From Exiguobacterium sp. SL-9 (GTDB taxonomy: Bacteria; Bacillota; Bacilli; Exiguobacteriales; Exiguobacteriaceae): DNA of 64,000 nt. The notes under the pieces were generated by a model. It ran no database searches. It was not told the DNA's origin and saw nothing but the letters and a program-made list of their open reading frames with translations. The stretch covers positions 496,001 through 560,000 of the forward strand of contig NZ_SJUO01000001.1 in assembly GCF_004336985.1 (NCBI RefSeq). Direction: 5' to 3'. Below, piece by piece: positions 36,273-44,116 of this stretch. The first letter of the stretch is position 1. Each line of letters starts with the position of its first letter. Made by a program: the position numbers and the translations under genes.

Positions 36273-36802
36273 TATGCGTCACCTCTCTCCGTTTGTTCTC
36301 GGTTCGCCCAGCCAAACAGTTGTTCACTCGTCTGCATCACGTTTCCTGGTACGAACAGATTTTCTGGGACACGGGTATGCGACGCGACCGGTTCATCGAT
36401 GGCGAGTATGACCGGTTCACCGAGTTCCCGTTCAAGGTAATCCGCTGCGAACGCAATCCGCTCGCGGTCTGTCGTGACGCCTGCGTCTTGAAGCGCGCTG
36501 TCATAGGCCTCGTCCCGCTCATTATCCTTCATCAATACGCCCCCCGATTCAAGGATGGCGAACGGGGGCTTCGCATCGACATGAAACACTTCATAGGCGC
36601 GATACGACGCCTCACCGCACGACAAAAACGGCACGAAACGGTGTTGCCCTGTCCATTTCTTCAGTTGGAACAGCGTCCGCATCGTGGTGAACGATTTGGC
36701 TCCGGACGCGTCCTTTTCGACCAGGATTGTCGGCATTTCCGCCGCATCCGCTCGATCTCGGTCCATAAACAACCATGTTTCGACTTGTGTTATGAGAATC
36801 AA
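36272..36802 (-). CDS. Hypothetical protein, possibly HAD-like
   Basis: 176 residues from TTG 36802, eight bases after AAGGAGG, overlapping the PAP2 stop by four bases. The arrangement WLFMDRDRAD, then RTLFQLKKWTGQHRFVPFLS, and PFAILESGGVLM recalls the N-terminal part of sucrose-phosphatase-like HAD proteins (DxD near residue 14-16, then the Thr/Ser loop and an ANGG-like motif). The usual DxDxT is imperfect, and the protein is shorter than those enzymes. I am unsure of the fold; expression with two lipid-phosphate phosphatases fits a phosphatase role. Confidence 0.6.
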   Translation of the reverse strand: MILITQVETWLFMDRDRADAAEMPTILVEKDASGAKSFTTMRTLFQLKKWTGQHRFVPFLSCGEASYRAYEVFHVDAKPPFAILESGGVLMKDNERDEAYDSALQDAGVTTDRERIAFAADYLERELGEPVILAIDEPVASHTRVPENLFVPGNVMQTSEQLFGWANREQTERGDA

Positions 36803-37383
36803 ATTTGTTTCCTCCTTACCATTTCTGACCCCGCCACGATGACAAGGGCGACGAGCCAGCCTCCGATGACGTCACTAAAATAATGGACGTTCAAGATGAC
36901 CCGACTGAACGAGACGGCTAACGTCAGGGTGACGAGCAGCATCAAGCCGGCGACGGTCTTATTGCGACGATATACCAACACGGCGACCAGTCCGTACAAC
37001 GCGAGTGACCCTGAGGCGTGACCGCTCGGGAAACTGTACGTCGTCGCGTCGAGCGCCGCATCGATCGACGGCCGGTCGATACCATAGATGAGTTTCAGCC
37101 CTTGCGTCACAAGTAGCGTCGTGATGACGACAATCGGTAAGCGGAACGCCTCGAACCTGTTACCCCGCCACAAAAAATAAAGCATGCCGATCAACGACAG
37201 GCCGATCAATACTTTTACGCTGCCGAGCTCGGTCACATAGACGAACAGCGGACCGGCGAGCGGGTCAAGCGTAGACGTGACGAACCGATCAACCGGCACC
37301 ACCCAACCTAAAACAACGACCACCGAGAAGAGCACGAAACTGATCGCCCCGGTGATCGCCAACATGTTTGAGCGCGGTGTCAT
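36799..37383 (-). CDS. PAP2 superfamily membrane phosphatase
   Basis: 194 residues, about five or six membrane helices. The three catalytic motifs are complete: KLIYGIDRPS (K97, R104, P105), FPSGHAS (119-124, catalytic H122) and SRVILNVHYFSDV (R161, H167, D171). Members dephosphorylate phosphatidate, undecaprenyl diphosphate or phosphatidylglycerophosphate outside the membrane. It shares a base-overlapping junction with the PgpA-like gene, which suggests a phospholipid or lipid-carrier role. Confidence 0.92.
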   Translation of the reverse strand: MTPRSNMLAITGAISFVLFSVVVVLGWVVPVDRFVTSTLDPLAGPLFVYVTELGSVKVLIGLSLIGMLYFLWRGNRFEAFRLPIVVITTLLVTQGLKLIYGIDRPSIDAALDATTYSFPSGHASGSLALYGLVAVLVYRRNKTVAGLMLLVTLTLAVSFSRVILNVHYFSDVIGGWLVALVIVAGSEMVRRKQI

Positions 37384-37931
37384 TAATATAAGCCTTTCCG
37401 TTCCCGCATCTCGTCTTCGCCAAAGTCGGTCATATCACGCAAACGGTGCGCCAAGCGACCTGATGCGTTCGCCGCAATCGCGCCGACAAGATCATCCATG
37501 AACGTATGGACTTGCCCGTCTTCCATTTTCGTATCGAGCTGTTTGATGATACCGATCTTCGCTTTGTCTAAGTATCCGAACGTCGTGACGGCGATGGAAC
37601 CATATGTGTTGACAGCCCCGATGGCAATCGTCTCATCGACACCGAACAAGCCTTCGTCCGACGCCACAATCGATAGAAGTGGCTCGGACAACTGTCCGCG
37701 CTCGGCCAGCATGTCGAGTTCTGACCCGACGAGAATCGCATGTTGGAGCTCGCGTTTATCTAACACGGCTTCGACCGATTCCGTGCATTCTTTCAATGAC
37801 AAATGTGGCGAATACGGCGCCTGCATTTGATAGACGATCTCGGCAATCGATTCAATCGATACGCCCCGTTCAATCAAGCGAGCCCGTGCGGCCTCGCGTA
37901 CGTCTCTTGAGTGTGGTACATGTTTCATCAT
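37383..37931 (-). CDS. Phosphatidylglycerophosphatase A-like protein (YutG/LtrC type)
   Basis: About 182 residues from the ATG at 37931 (a second ATG follows); GGGAGG lies 12 bases upstream. An in-frame ATG at 37958 has its ribosome site too close. The protein carries RGVSIESIAEIVYQMQAPY, SLKECTESVEAVLDKRELQHAI and VNTYGSIAVTTFGYLDKAKIGII, the pattern of the soluble PgpA-family proteins of Bacillales. PgpA removes the phosphate of phosphatidylglycerophosphate in phosphatidylglycerol synthesis. It leads an operon with a PAP2 phosphatase. Confidence 0.82.
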   Translation of the reverse strand: MMKHVPHSRDVREAARARLIERGVSIESIAEIVYQMQAPYSPHLSLKECTESVEAVLDKRELQHAILVGSELDMLAERGQLSEPLLSIVASDEGLFGVDETIAIGAVNTYGSIAVTTFGYLDKAKIGIIKQLDTKMEDGQVHTFMDDLVGAIAANASGRLAHRLRDMTDFGEDEMRERKGLY

Positions 37932-37935
37932 ATAG

Positions 37936-37951
37936 GCGGGAATCCTCCCGC
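37936..37951 (-). promoter_or_regulatory. Hairpin enclosing the ribosome site of the PgpA-like gene
   Basis: GCGGGA-GGAT-TCCCGC, a perfect 6-bp stem with a four-base loop. The GGGAGG ribosome site lies in its left arm and loop, so translation could be controlled by its melting. Confidence 0.4.
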
Positions 37952-38102
37952 TACACATCCTTTCATCTCGAGAAGATTGCTTCTCGAAGTACTCAATCTC
38001 TATTATACTGAAAACTCGAAAAAAAGACTAAGCCCGCTTTGACTTCATTCATTAAATCGGTCATCATAAAAAAGTAGACCACTTTATAAAGGGGGAACTG
38101 GA

Positions 38103-38612
38103 ATGAAGATTGGGGTAGTCTTATTTCCATCAAAACAAGTTCAAGATTTCGCCAACTCGTACCGGAAGCGGTATGACACGAAGTACGCCTTGATTTCACC
38201 ACACGTGACGATCAAGGAGCGCACCGAGATTGACGAAGCCGATTTACCGAAAGTGCTCGAGTATTTGCAACAAGTCGCCGACACGACCAAACCGATTCAA
38301 CTAAAAATCGATGGGGTTCGCTCGTTCGCACCGACGAACAACGTCCTCTACTTAAAAGTGTTGCCGACGCGCGAACTGTCAGCGCTACAGGACAAGCTCC
38401 ACGAGGGGCTCCTCAACCAGCCTCCAAAATATGAATTTCTTCCGCACATCACCATCGGGCAAGATTTGACCGATGCCGAACTGTTCGACGTACTCGAACG
38501 GATGCGCATGGAGCAAGTTCATTTCGAGGAGACGGTCAACCGTATGGCCGTCATGTATGAGCTCGAAAACGAAACATGGAACGTCTATGAGACGTTCCGG
38601 TTCCGCGGATAA
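38103..38612 (+). CDS. yjcG: YjcG-like 2H phosphoesterase / 2'-5' RNA ligase family protein
   Basis: 169 residues from an ATG preceded by AAAGGGGG. The start MKIGVVLFPSKQVQDFANSYRKRY matches YjcG of B. subtilis in form. The two catalytic His-x-Thr motifs are present: HVTI near residue 35 and HITI near 120. 2H enzymes act on 2'-5' or cyclic phosphodiesters; the substrate of YjcG is unknown to me. A hairpin terminator follows. Confidence 0.9.
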   Translation: MKIGVVLFPSKQVQDFANSYRKRYDTKYALISPHVTIKERTEIDEADLPKVLEYLQQVADTTKPIQLKIDGVRSFAPTNNVLYLKVLPTRELSALQDKLHEGLLNQPPKYEFLPHITIGQDLTDAELFDVLERMRMEQVHFEETVNRMAVMYELENETWNVYETFRFRG

Positions 38613-38614
38613 GA

Positions 38615-38803
38615 TTATACGCTCCGGTCGACAAATCGACCGGGGCTGTTTTGTTGTTCGGCTTCTAACCATTCTTCTTGGCGCGGGCGGATTCGTTGGA
38701 CGCGTTGAATCCGTGTGACCGGCTCGATATTCGCCCGTTCTGTCGGTTGAACTTGGCGATTTCCATATTGGACGACCGTAAAATCAATCTGATAAGGACC
38801 CAT
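38615..38803 (-). CDS. Small hypothetical protein
   Basis: 62 residues from the ATG at 38803, seven bases after AAAGGAGG, an excellent start. The product is rich in Gln, Arg and Glu, with IEPVTRIQRVQRIRPRQEEW, and has no hydrophobic segment. No family recognised. Its 3' end overlaps the yjcG terminator on the opposite strand, so the two genes are convergent. Confidence 0.62.
   Translation of the reverse strand: MGPYQIDFTVVQYGNRQVQPTERANIEPVTRIQRVQRIRPRQEEWLEAEQQNSPGRFVDRSV
38624..38655 (+). terminator. Terminator of yjcG
   Basis: CCGGTCGA pairs with TCGACCGG around CAAA, then a GGCTGTTTTG tail. It lies inside the convergent small gene. Confidence 0.7.
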
Positions 38804-38852
38804 GATCCAACCTCCTTTTCAGGTCCTTACCCGAAATACGGTCCGGATAATA

Positions 38853-38879
38853 CAAAAAAGAGCGCATCGCTGCGCCCTT
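38853..38879 (-). terminator. Terminator of fabI
   Basis: Minus strand: GGCGCA and TGCGCT form the stem around GCGA, followed by six T residues. Confidence 0.75.
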
Positions 38880-38888
38880 CCCTTAGAT

Positions 38889-39662
38889 TCACAAAATATG
38901 ATAACCGCTGTCGACGTGGATGATTTCTCCCGTCACACCGCTGCCCATGCTCGACAACAAGAACAAGCCCGTCGAGGCCACTTCTTCTGCCGAGACGTTG
39001 CGTCGTAGCGGCGCCTTCTGCTCGAGTTCAGACAAGATGCTGTTAAAGTCGCCGACACCTTTGGCCGACAACGTACGAATCGGTCCTGCCGAGATCGCGT
39101 TGACGCGGACGCCGTGCGGTCCGTACTCGTTCGCCAAGTATTTGACGCTCGAGTCGAGAGCTGCTTTTGCGACACCCATCAAGTTATAGTTCGGGACGAC
39201 GCGCTCACCGCCAAGGTACGTGAGTGTGATGACCGATGCGTCTTCTGCGAAATACGGTTTGGCCGCTTTGACGACTGCTGTCAAACTGTACGCCGAAATG
39301 TCGAGCGCTTGTGCGAACTGACCGCGCGTCATCTCTGAGAATTCGCCGCGAAGCGCTTCTTTGTCCGCAAAGGCGATTGAATGAGCAATCCCTTGAATCG
39401 GGCCCGCTTGTTCGTGAATCGTGCGGAACGTCGTATCGATTGCTTCGTCGTTCGTGACGTCACATTCTAAAAGTAGCGCTTCGCCATTCAAATCGGCCGC
39501 AAGCGATTCAAGACCTGACTTGAAGCGTTCGGCTGCATACGTGAGGACGAGCTTCGCACCTGCCGCGTCAAGCGTCTTCGCGATCGCCCATGCGATCGAG
39601 CGTTTATTGGCAATTCCCATGACGACATACGTCTTATTCGTTAACGTTGGATAGATTGACAT
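38889..39662 (-). CDS. fabI: Enoyl-[acyl-carrier-protein] reductase (NADH/NADPH), FabI
   Basis: Last reduction of each fatty acid elongation cycle; target of triclosan-type inhibitors. 257 residues of SDR fold. The cofactor loop VVMGIANKRSIAWAIA is the FabI form. Catalytic residues are Y149, Y159 and K166 within TYLGGERVVPNYNLMGVAK. The C-terminal GVTGEIIHVDSGYHIL is also typical. The ATG follows AAGGGGAG. A strong promoter and a FapR-type operator precede it. Confidence 0.97.
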   Translation of the reverse strand: MSIYPTLTNKTYVVMGIANKRSIAWAIAKTLDAAGAKLVLTYAAERFKSGLESLAADLNGEALLLECDVTNDEAIDTTFRTIHEQAGPIQGIAHSIAFADKEALRGEFSEMTRGQFAQALDISAYSLTAVVKAAKPYFAEDASVITLTYLGGERVVPNYNLMGVAKAALDSSVKYLANEYGPHGVRVNAISAGPIRTLSAKGVGDFNSILSELEQKAPLRRNVSAEEVASTGLFLLSSMGSGVTGEIIHVDSGYHIL

Positions 39663-39677
39663 CGTAAACTCCCCTTT

Positions 39678-39694
39678 TTAGTACCTGGTTATAA
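39678..39694. promoter_or_regulatory. FapR operator upstream of fabI
   Basis: TTAGTACCTGGTTATAA agrees at 15 of 17 positions with the FapR consensus (TTAGTACCTRDTMYTAA) as I recall it. It lies between the promoter and the fabI start. FapR is the malonyl-CoA-responsive repressor of fatty acid genes in Bacillales, and fabI is a known target. Confidence 0.8.
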
Positions 39695-39705
39695 CATCTG
39701 TTATC

Positions 39706-39734
39706 AGATTACAGAATGGTGTCTGTTTTGTCAA
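39706..39734 (-). promoter_or_regulatory. fabI promoter
   Basis: Minus-strand -35 TTGACA (39729-39734, perfect), 17-base spacer, -10 TAATCT (39706-39711). Confidence 0.7.
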
Positions 39735-39811
39735 CTAGCGCGTAACGTATTGCGATTTTTTTAACTTACGGTAAGATAAAATACGTATAGAAAGGGTGAG
39801 ACGATTTCATC

Positions 39812-40978
39812 ATGAACCGCATTCAATCTTATTTAAGAAGTTTAGACACAACACTTTTGACCATCGTCTTTTTCTTGATGATCATCAGTCTAGGTGCCAT
39901 TTACACGGCACAACCGATGTTGCCGACACGATTACAACATATCAACTTCGCATTCGATCAAGGAATCCGTTACATTCTCGGGTTCGTGGCCATGTTCGCC
40001 ATCATGACGATCGAATACGAACAGTTGCGAAAAATTCACTGGTACCTCTATTCCTTCGGGCTCTTGCTACTAGTTGGGTTGATTCCGCTCCGGGATACGA
40101 CGCTCGTTCCAAACATTAACGGGGCGTACGGCTGGTATAACGTGCCTGGTTTCAGTTTCCAACCGGCCGAATTCATGAAGTTGTTTTTACTCATCTCCAT
40201 GGCCACGATCGTCTACGACCATAATAAACGTTACGGCTCGTCCCAACAGGATACGTGGCTGTTAATGAAACTTGTATTACTCGCCATTCCGCCGCTCGGA
40301 CTGATTGTCACCCAGCCAGACTTAGGGACCGGGCTTGTTCTCATCACGATGCTCGGCGCCATCATCATCGTCTCCGGGATCGGCTGGAAGTGGCTGCTCG
40401 GTCTGTTCAGCGCTGCTGCCGTGACGATTGGCGGTTTCATGTACTTGTTCTTCTCCCACTTTGAGGTGTTGCAAAGCTTTGTGCCAGGCCACGCCTTGAA
40501 CCGATTCCAAGCGTGGATTTACCCGTATGAGTATTCCGACGACTTGGCGTTTCAGTTGATCAAATCGCTTCAGGCGATCGGGTCTGGTCAAATGTTCGGG
40601 GCCGGCTACGGCCAAGGTTTGGTCTATCTGCCAGAATCACAGACCGACTTCATTTTCGCCGTCATCGCTGAACATTATGGGTTTATCGGGGCCGCCATCG
40701 TGATTATCGTCTTCTTCCTGTTCTTATACCGGATGATTCATATCGCGCTTGAAGCGAGCAGTCCGTTCGGTAGTTACATCGTGACCGCCGTCATCGCCAT
40801 GTTCACGTTCCAGATTTTCCAAAACATCGGGATGACGATCGGTGTCCTTCCAATCACCGGTCTGACTTTACCGTTCATCAGTTACGGGGGGACCGGGATT
40901 ATCATGAACATGATTGCCATCGGCCTCGTCATGAACGTCGCTTCGAAATCAAAATCGTATATGTTTGATGACGATTAA
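39812..40978 (+). CDS. rodA: SEDS-family peptidoglycan glycosyltransferase RodA
   Basis: Polymerises lipid II for lateral wall growth with a class B PBP. 388 residues, about ten membrane helices. Signature segments: GWYNVPGFSFQPAEFMKLF, the catalytic aspartate in TQPDLGTGLVL, LPESQTDFIFAVIAEHYGF and LPFISYGGTGI. Length and the single-gene context favour RodA over FtsW or SpoVE, though the families are close. GGGTGAG precedes the ATG at a longish 11 bases. Confidence 0.88.
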   Translation: MNRIQSYLRSLDTTLLTIVFFLMIISLGAIYTAQPMLPTRLQHINFAFDQGIRYILGFVAMFAIMTIEYEQLRKIHWYLYSFGLLLLVGLIPLRDTTLVPNINGAYGWYNVPGFSFQPAEFMKLFLLISMATIVYDHNKRYGSSQQDTWLLMKLVLLAIPPLGLIVTQPDLGTGLVLITMLGAIIIVSGIGWKWLLGLFSAAAVTIGGFMYLFFSHFEVLQSFVPGHALNRFQAWIYPYEYSDDLAFQLIKSLQAIGSGQMFGAGYGQGLVYLPESQTDFIFAVIAEHYGFIGAAIVIIVFFLFLYRMIHIALEASSPFGSYIVTAVIAMFTFQIFQNIGMTIGVLPITGLTLPFISYGGTGIIMNMIAIGLVMNVASKSKSYMFDDD

Positions 40979-40980
40979 AC

Positions 40981-41018
40981 AATAGTCCCGCACTCAGCTG
41001 AGTGCGGGACTATTTGTA
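40981..41018. terminator. Bidirectional terminator between rodA and rluD
   Basis: AATAGTCCCGCACTCAG pairs with its complement over 17 bp with almost no loop, then TGTATT. Works for both convergent genes. Confidence 0.85.
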
Positions 41019-41885
41019 TTACGCTTCTAGTCGAAAGTCATGCGGGTATGCCGCCTCAATCACGAGTCTCTCCCCTGTCATCGGGTGGCAAAACGTCGCC
41101 GAGGCGCTATGGAGCGCGTGACGGTCGATCACAGGCTTGCCGCCATACATCGTATCCCCAAGGAGTGGATGTCCAATATGGCGCAGGTGGACGCGAATTT
41201 GATGTGTCCGCCCGGTCTCGAGGACAATCGTCAATGCCGTATATGCACCGTGCGCCTCCGCCTCAAGAACGTGGGTCACGGCTCGCTGTCCGTCCGCTGT
41301 CACGACCCGCTCCATAATCGAGTCTGGGGCACGGCCGATCGGAGCGTCGATTGTCTGCGGGAAAACTGATCCTTCGACAAGAGCAAGATACGTCCGTGAC
41401 AAGCCACCGGTCTGTTGCAGTTCACTGAACCGATGGTGCACGTAAGCATATTTAGCGAACAAGACGACACCGCTCGTGTCACGGTCGAGCCGGTTGATGA
41501 CGTGAATCGCCGACTGCAACCCGATTCGTTCGTAATATCCGAGCACCGCATTGGCGAGCGTGTCGTCCGGATGGAGCCGGGACGGGATCGTCGCGATTCC
41601 AGCCGGTTTGTCGACGGCGAGCAAATAGTCGTCCTCAAACAGGATCGTAAGCGGGCGTGACGAGCGGACCATCGCCGCCGCCGGCTGTTCGACCGGGAAA
41701 TGGACAGTCACTTCTTCACCTTCTTGAATATCATAGCGAACGGTACGTGGCTCACCGTTGACGAGGATGAGACCGCCTTGTTTGATTTGAGTCAACATTT
41801 TGCGCGAGATGCCGCAGTCTGTCATTAAAAAATCGCGCAGCGGGACGGTTGTCTCCGCGACGCGATGCAATGTGAATCCGTACAT
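41019..41885 (-). CDS. RluD-type pseudouridine synthase (YjbO)
   Basis: Isomerises uridines in 23S rRNA. 288 residues. An S4-like RNA-binding domain is at about 12-65 (LTQIKQGGLILVNGEP), and the catalytic aspartate is D134 in NRLDRDTSGVVLF. RTHQIRVHLRHIGHPLLGDTMYG is the family C-terminal motif. Last gene of the relQ-nadK-rluD operon, three bases after nadK, matching yjbM-yjbN-yjbO of B. subtilis. Which rRNA position it modifies is not known. Confidence 0.93.
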   Translation of the reverse strand: MYGFTLHRVAETTVPLRDFLMTDCGISRKMLTQIKQGGLILVNGEPRTVRYDIQEGEEVTVHFPVEQPAAAMVRSSRPLTILFEDDYLLAVDKPAGIATIPSRLHPDDTLANAVLGYYERIGLQSAIHVINRLDRDTSGVVLFAKYAYVHHRFSELQQTGGLSRTYLALVEGSVFPQTIDAPIGRAPDSIMERVVTADGQRAVTHVLEAEAHGAYTALTIVLETGRTHQIRVHLRHIGHPLLGDTMYGGKPVIDRHALHSASATFCHPMTGERLVIEAAYPHDFRLEA

Positions 41886-41888
41886 CGG

Positions 41889-42686
41889 TTACTTCCCTTC
41901 CTCGATGAACGATTCCCGGACTCGTCGCCAAAATGGGAACGGGCGAAACCGGGCAAACGTCACTTTTTCTTTCGCGACTGCACAGCGAATCGAGCGCACG
42001 TTCGACCAAGATAACGCTTCTTGGTGGTCGAACGCAAGTTCGAATTCGGTTTTCGTGTGCGGCTCGATCTTCACTTGATGATGTTTCGGTAACAAGAGCG
42101 GTGAACCGATCGTCCGGTACACCAAGTTATTGATCGATGCCATTTCTGTCACTTGTATCGCTTCAATCGACGGATGGACGATGGCCCCACCGAGTGCTTT
42201 GTTATAGGCCGTCGAGCCGGACGGTGTCGAGATGCACAACCCGTCACCTCGAAACGTCTCGAAGTAATCATCACGAATCGACAAGTCACAGACGAGCGTG
42301 CGTTTATAGTTTTTAATCGTACACTCGTTCATGGCGAGTTGTCGTTCGGTCGTCCCGTCCTCGTAATCGATGAGCACCTCGACGAGCGGATAAGATACCG
42401 GTTCGAACGACTCGCTCGTGATCATCTCCGTCAACTCGTCGAGCTCGTCTGGTTGCCAGTCGGCGTAAAACCCGAGATGGCCCGTATGAATCCCAACGAG
42501 CAACGTGTCATCAAGCCGGTCGATATATTCATGAAACGCTTGGAGCATCGTCCCATCCCCACCGACCGAGACGACGATTCGCGGCTCTTTCGAAACCGAG
42601 TGACCCGCCTCGGTCAATTTATTCGTCAATTCGCGCGCAATGTCGGCCGAACGCGCGTCTCCCCGTGCTACAATCGCAAACTGCAT
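41889..42686 (-). CDS. nadK: NAD kinase
   Basis: Phosphorylates NAD+ to NADP+. 265 residues. Motif VVSVGGDGTMLQAFH contains GGDGT at 42-46 (catalytic D44). The second signature CISTPSGSTAYNKALGGAIVHP is complete, as is the later KIEPHTKTEF segment. The ATG at 42686 lies 11 bases after relQ. It sits between the stringent-response synthetase and a pseudouridine synthase, as in B. subtilis yjbN. Confidence 0.95.
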   Translation of the reverse strand: MQFAIVARGDARSADIARELTNKLTEAGHSVSKEPRIVVSVGGDGTMLQAFHEYIDRLDDTLLVGIHTGHLGFYADWQPDELDELTEMITSESFEPVSYPLVEVLIDYEDGTTERQLAMNECTIKNYKRTLVCDLSIRDDYFETFRGDGLCISTPSGSTAYNKALGGAIVHPSIEAIQVTEMASINNLVYRTIGSPLLLPKHHQVKIEPHTKTEFELAFDHQEALSWSNVRSIRCAVAKEKVTFARFRPFPFWRRVRESFIEEGK

Positions 42687-42697
42687 GCCTTGGCCCC

Positions 42698-43342
42698 CTA
42701 GTCTTGGTCCGTTTGGACGTTCATTTCTTTATCCCGGAACACTTGCTGTGCATCTTGAATTTCGACGCGGAGCTGGCTCATCTCGGCATCGAGCAAAAAT
42801 GCCGCCTCAGCCGCCCTACGTAAGCGCTCTTGCACCTCGATCGGCATATCTCCATCGTATTTATAGTTGAGCGAGTGCTCAATCGTCGCCCAAAAGTTCA
42901 TCGCAAGCGTCCTCACTTGAACTTCGACGAGTGTCGGGAATTCGCCGTGGATTGTCTGGGCCGGGTATTCAAGAATCAAATGGTAAGAGCGATAGCCCGA
43001 TTCCTTTTGGTTCGTGATGTAGTTGCGTTCCTCGACAATCTTGAAGTCGGTCCGGTGATGGAGCAGTTCGAGGACGTGGACGATATCGTCCACGAATTGG
43101 CACATGATGCGAAGTCCAGCGATATCTTGCATCTCTGTCGACAACTTGTCGTTAGGAATTTGCTTTCGCTTCGCCTTCTCGAGAATGCTACCGACCGGTT
43201 TAACCCGGCCTGTCACAAACTCGATCGGGGAGTGGTCGTTTTGAGATTTAAATTGTTTCCGAATCGCCTTGAATTTAACTTTCAGTTCATCGACCGCGAT
43301 TTGATACGGCACTAAAAATTGATCCCAATCCATTGATTGCAT
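42698..43342 (-). CDS. relQ: Small (p)ppGpp synthetase RelQ (SasB/YjbM)
   Basis: Single-domain alarmone synthetase transferring pyrophosphate from ATP to GDP or GTP, without a hydrolase domain. 214 residues. Synthetase motifs: DIAGLRIMCQFVDDIVHV, SGYRSYHLILEYPAQT, and VEVQVRTLAMNFWATIEHSL with the general-base Glu. The ATG at 43342 has GGTGA upstream; an internal ATG at 43333 is possible. First gene of the relQ-nadK-rluD operon. Expression may respond to a LexA-like palindrome in the divergent upstream region. Confidence 0.93.
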   Translation of the reverse strand: MQSMDWDQFLVPYQIAVDELKVKFKAIRKQFKSQNDHSPIEFVTGRVKPVGSILEKAKRKQIPNDKLSTEMQDIAGLRIMCQFVDDIVHVLELLHHRTDFKIVEERNYITNQKESGYRSYHLILEYPAQTIHGEFPTLVEVQVRTLAMNFWATIEHSLNYKYDGDMPIEVQERLRRAAEAAFLLDAEMSQLRVEIQDAQQVFRDKEMNVQTDQD

Positions 43343-43418
43343 ATGCTGTCACCACTTTCGTTCATTTCGGAAAAACCCTGCTTTTTCCGTATGTATCCGA
43401 TAGTATGGTATCATAAAC

Positions 43419-43430
43419 GAACAATTGTTC
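43419..43430. promoter_or_regulatory. LexA/DinR-like palindrome between relQ and yjbK
   Basis: GAACAATTGTTC, a perfect 12-base palindrome of the form GAAC-N4-GTTC used by Gram-positive LexA. It lies 20 bases upstream of yjbK. One such match is expected by chance in a window of this size, so support is weak. Confidence 0.3.
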
Positions 43431-43450
43431 ATAGAATGGAGCGATGATTT

Positions 43451-44032
43451 ATGACCCAAGAAGTGGAAATTGAATTTAAATCGATGTTGACGAAAGACGA
43501 ATATGAGACGTTGCTCGCCGCCTACGATTTAACGGACAAAGTGAAATGGCAAGCGAACGATTACTTCGACACGCCGACGTTCGAATTGAAGAGCCATGGG
43601 GCTGCCCTCCGGATTCGGGAGAAAAAACACGGCCAAGTGTTGACACTCAAACAACCGCATGACGTCGGACTGCTCGAGACGCACGCCCCAATCAATGAAA
43701 CAGAAGCCGAGAACTTGTTCAAATACGGCATCATCCATGACGATCAAATGAAAGAGGCGCTTGCTTCGTTTGATTTGACCGGACCGCTCGACCACCTCGG
43801 TCGCCTTGAGACGAAACGCGCGGAAATCGAGACGCCAGACGGTCTGCTCGTCCTCGACGAAAGTCATTATTTGGAGATTCACGACTATGAAATAGAATTT
43901 GAAGTGACCGATGAAGCGAAAGGCAAAATTGCGTTTGAACAGCTTCTCCATCGCCATGACATCCCCCTCCGGCCCGCCAAAAATAAAATCGTTCGATTCA
44001 TGGAAGAAAAGATGCGTCGAAACCAAGGTTGA
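43451..44032 (+). CDS. yjbK: CYTH domain protein (YjbK), likely triphosphatase
   Basis: 193 residues from an ATG with GGAGCG upstream. The N-terminal VEIEFKSML is the ExExK metal/triphosphate-binding motif. Alternating charged strands follow through the barrel (ALRIREKKHGQVLTLKQP, KRAEIETPDGLLVLDESHYL, DYEIEFEV). CYTH enzymes hydrolyse inorganic triphosphate or thiamin triphosphate; the substrate here is unknown. Position between relQ and spxH matches yjbK in the B. subtilis yjb cluster. Confidence 0.9.
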   Translation: MTQEVEIEFKSMLTKDEYETLLAAYDLTDKVKWQANDYFDTPTFELKSHGAALRIREKKHGQVLTLKQPHDVGLLETHAPINETEAENLFKYGIIHDDQMKEALASFDLTGPLDHLGRLETKRAEIETPDGLLVLDESHYLEIHDYEIEFEVTDEAKGKIAFEQLLHRHDIPLRPAKNKIVRFMEEKMRRNQG

Positions 44033-44116
44033 GCAGATACGTTGCCAACCTTTTTTTTTCGTTGCTACAATGAGCATACAATCTATTTGATTTTGTTTAC
44101 GAGAGGAGGCGACACA

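Noticed and set aside
36206-36883. 225-codon plus-strand frame opposite the small operon genes
   Set aside because: The minus-strand genes have stop-start overlaps and ribosome sites; the plus frame has none.
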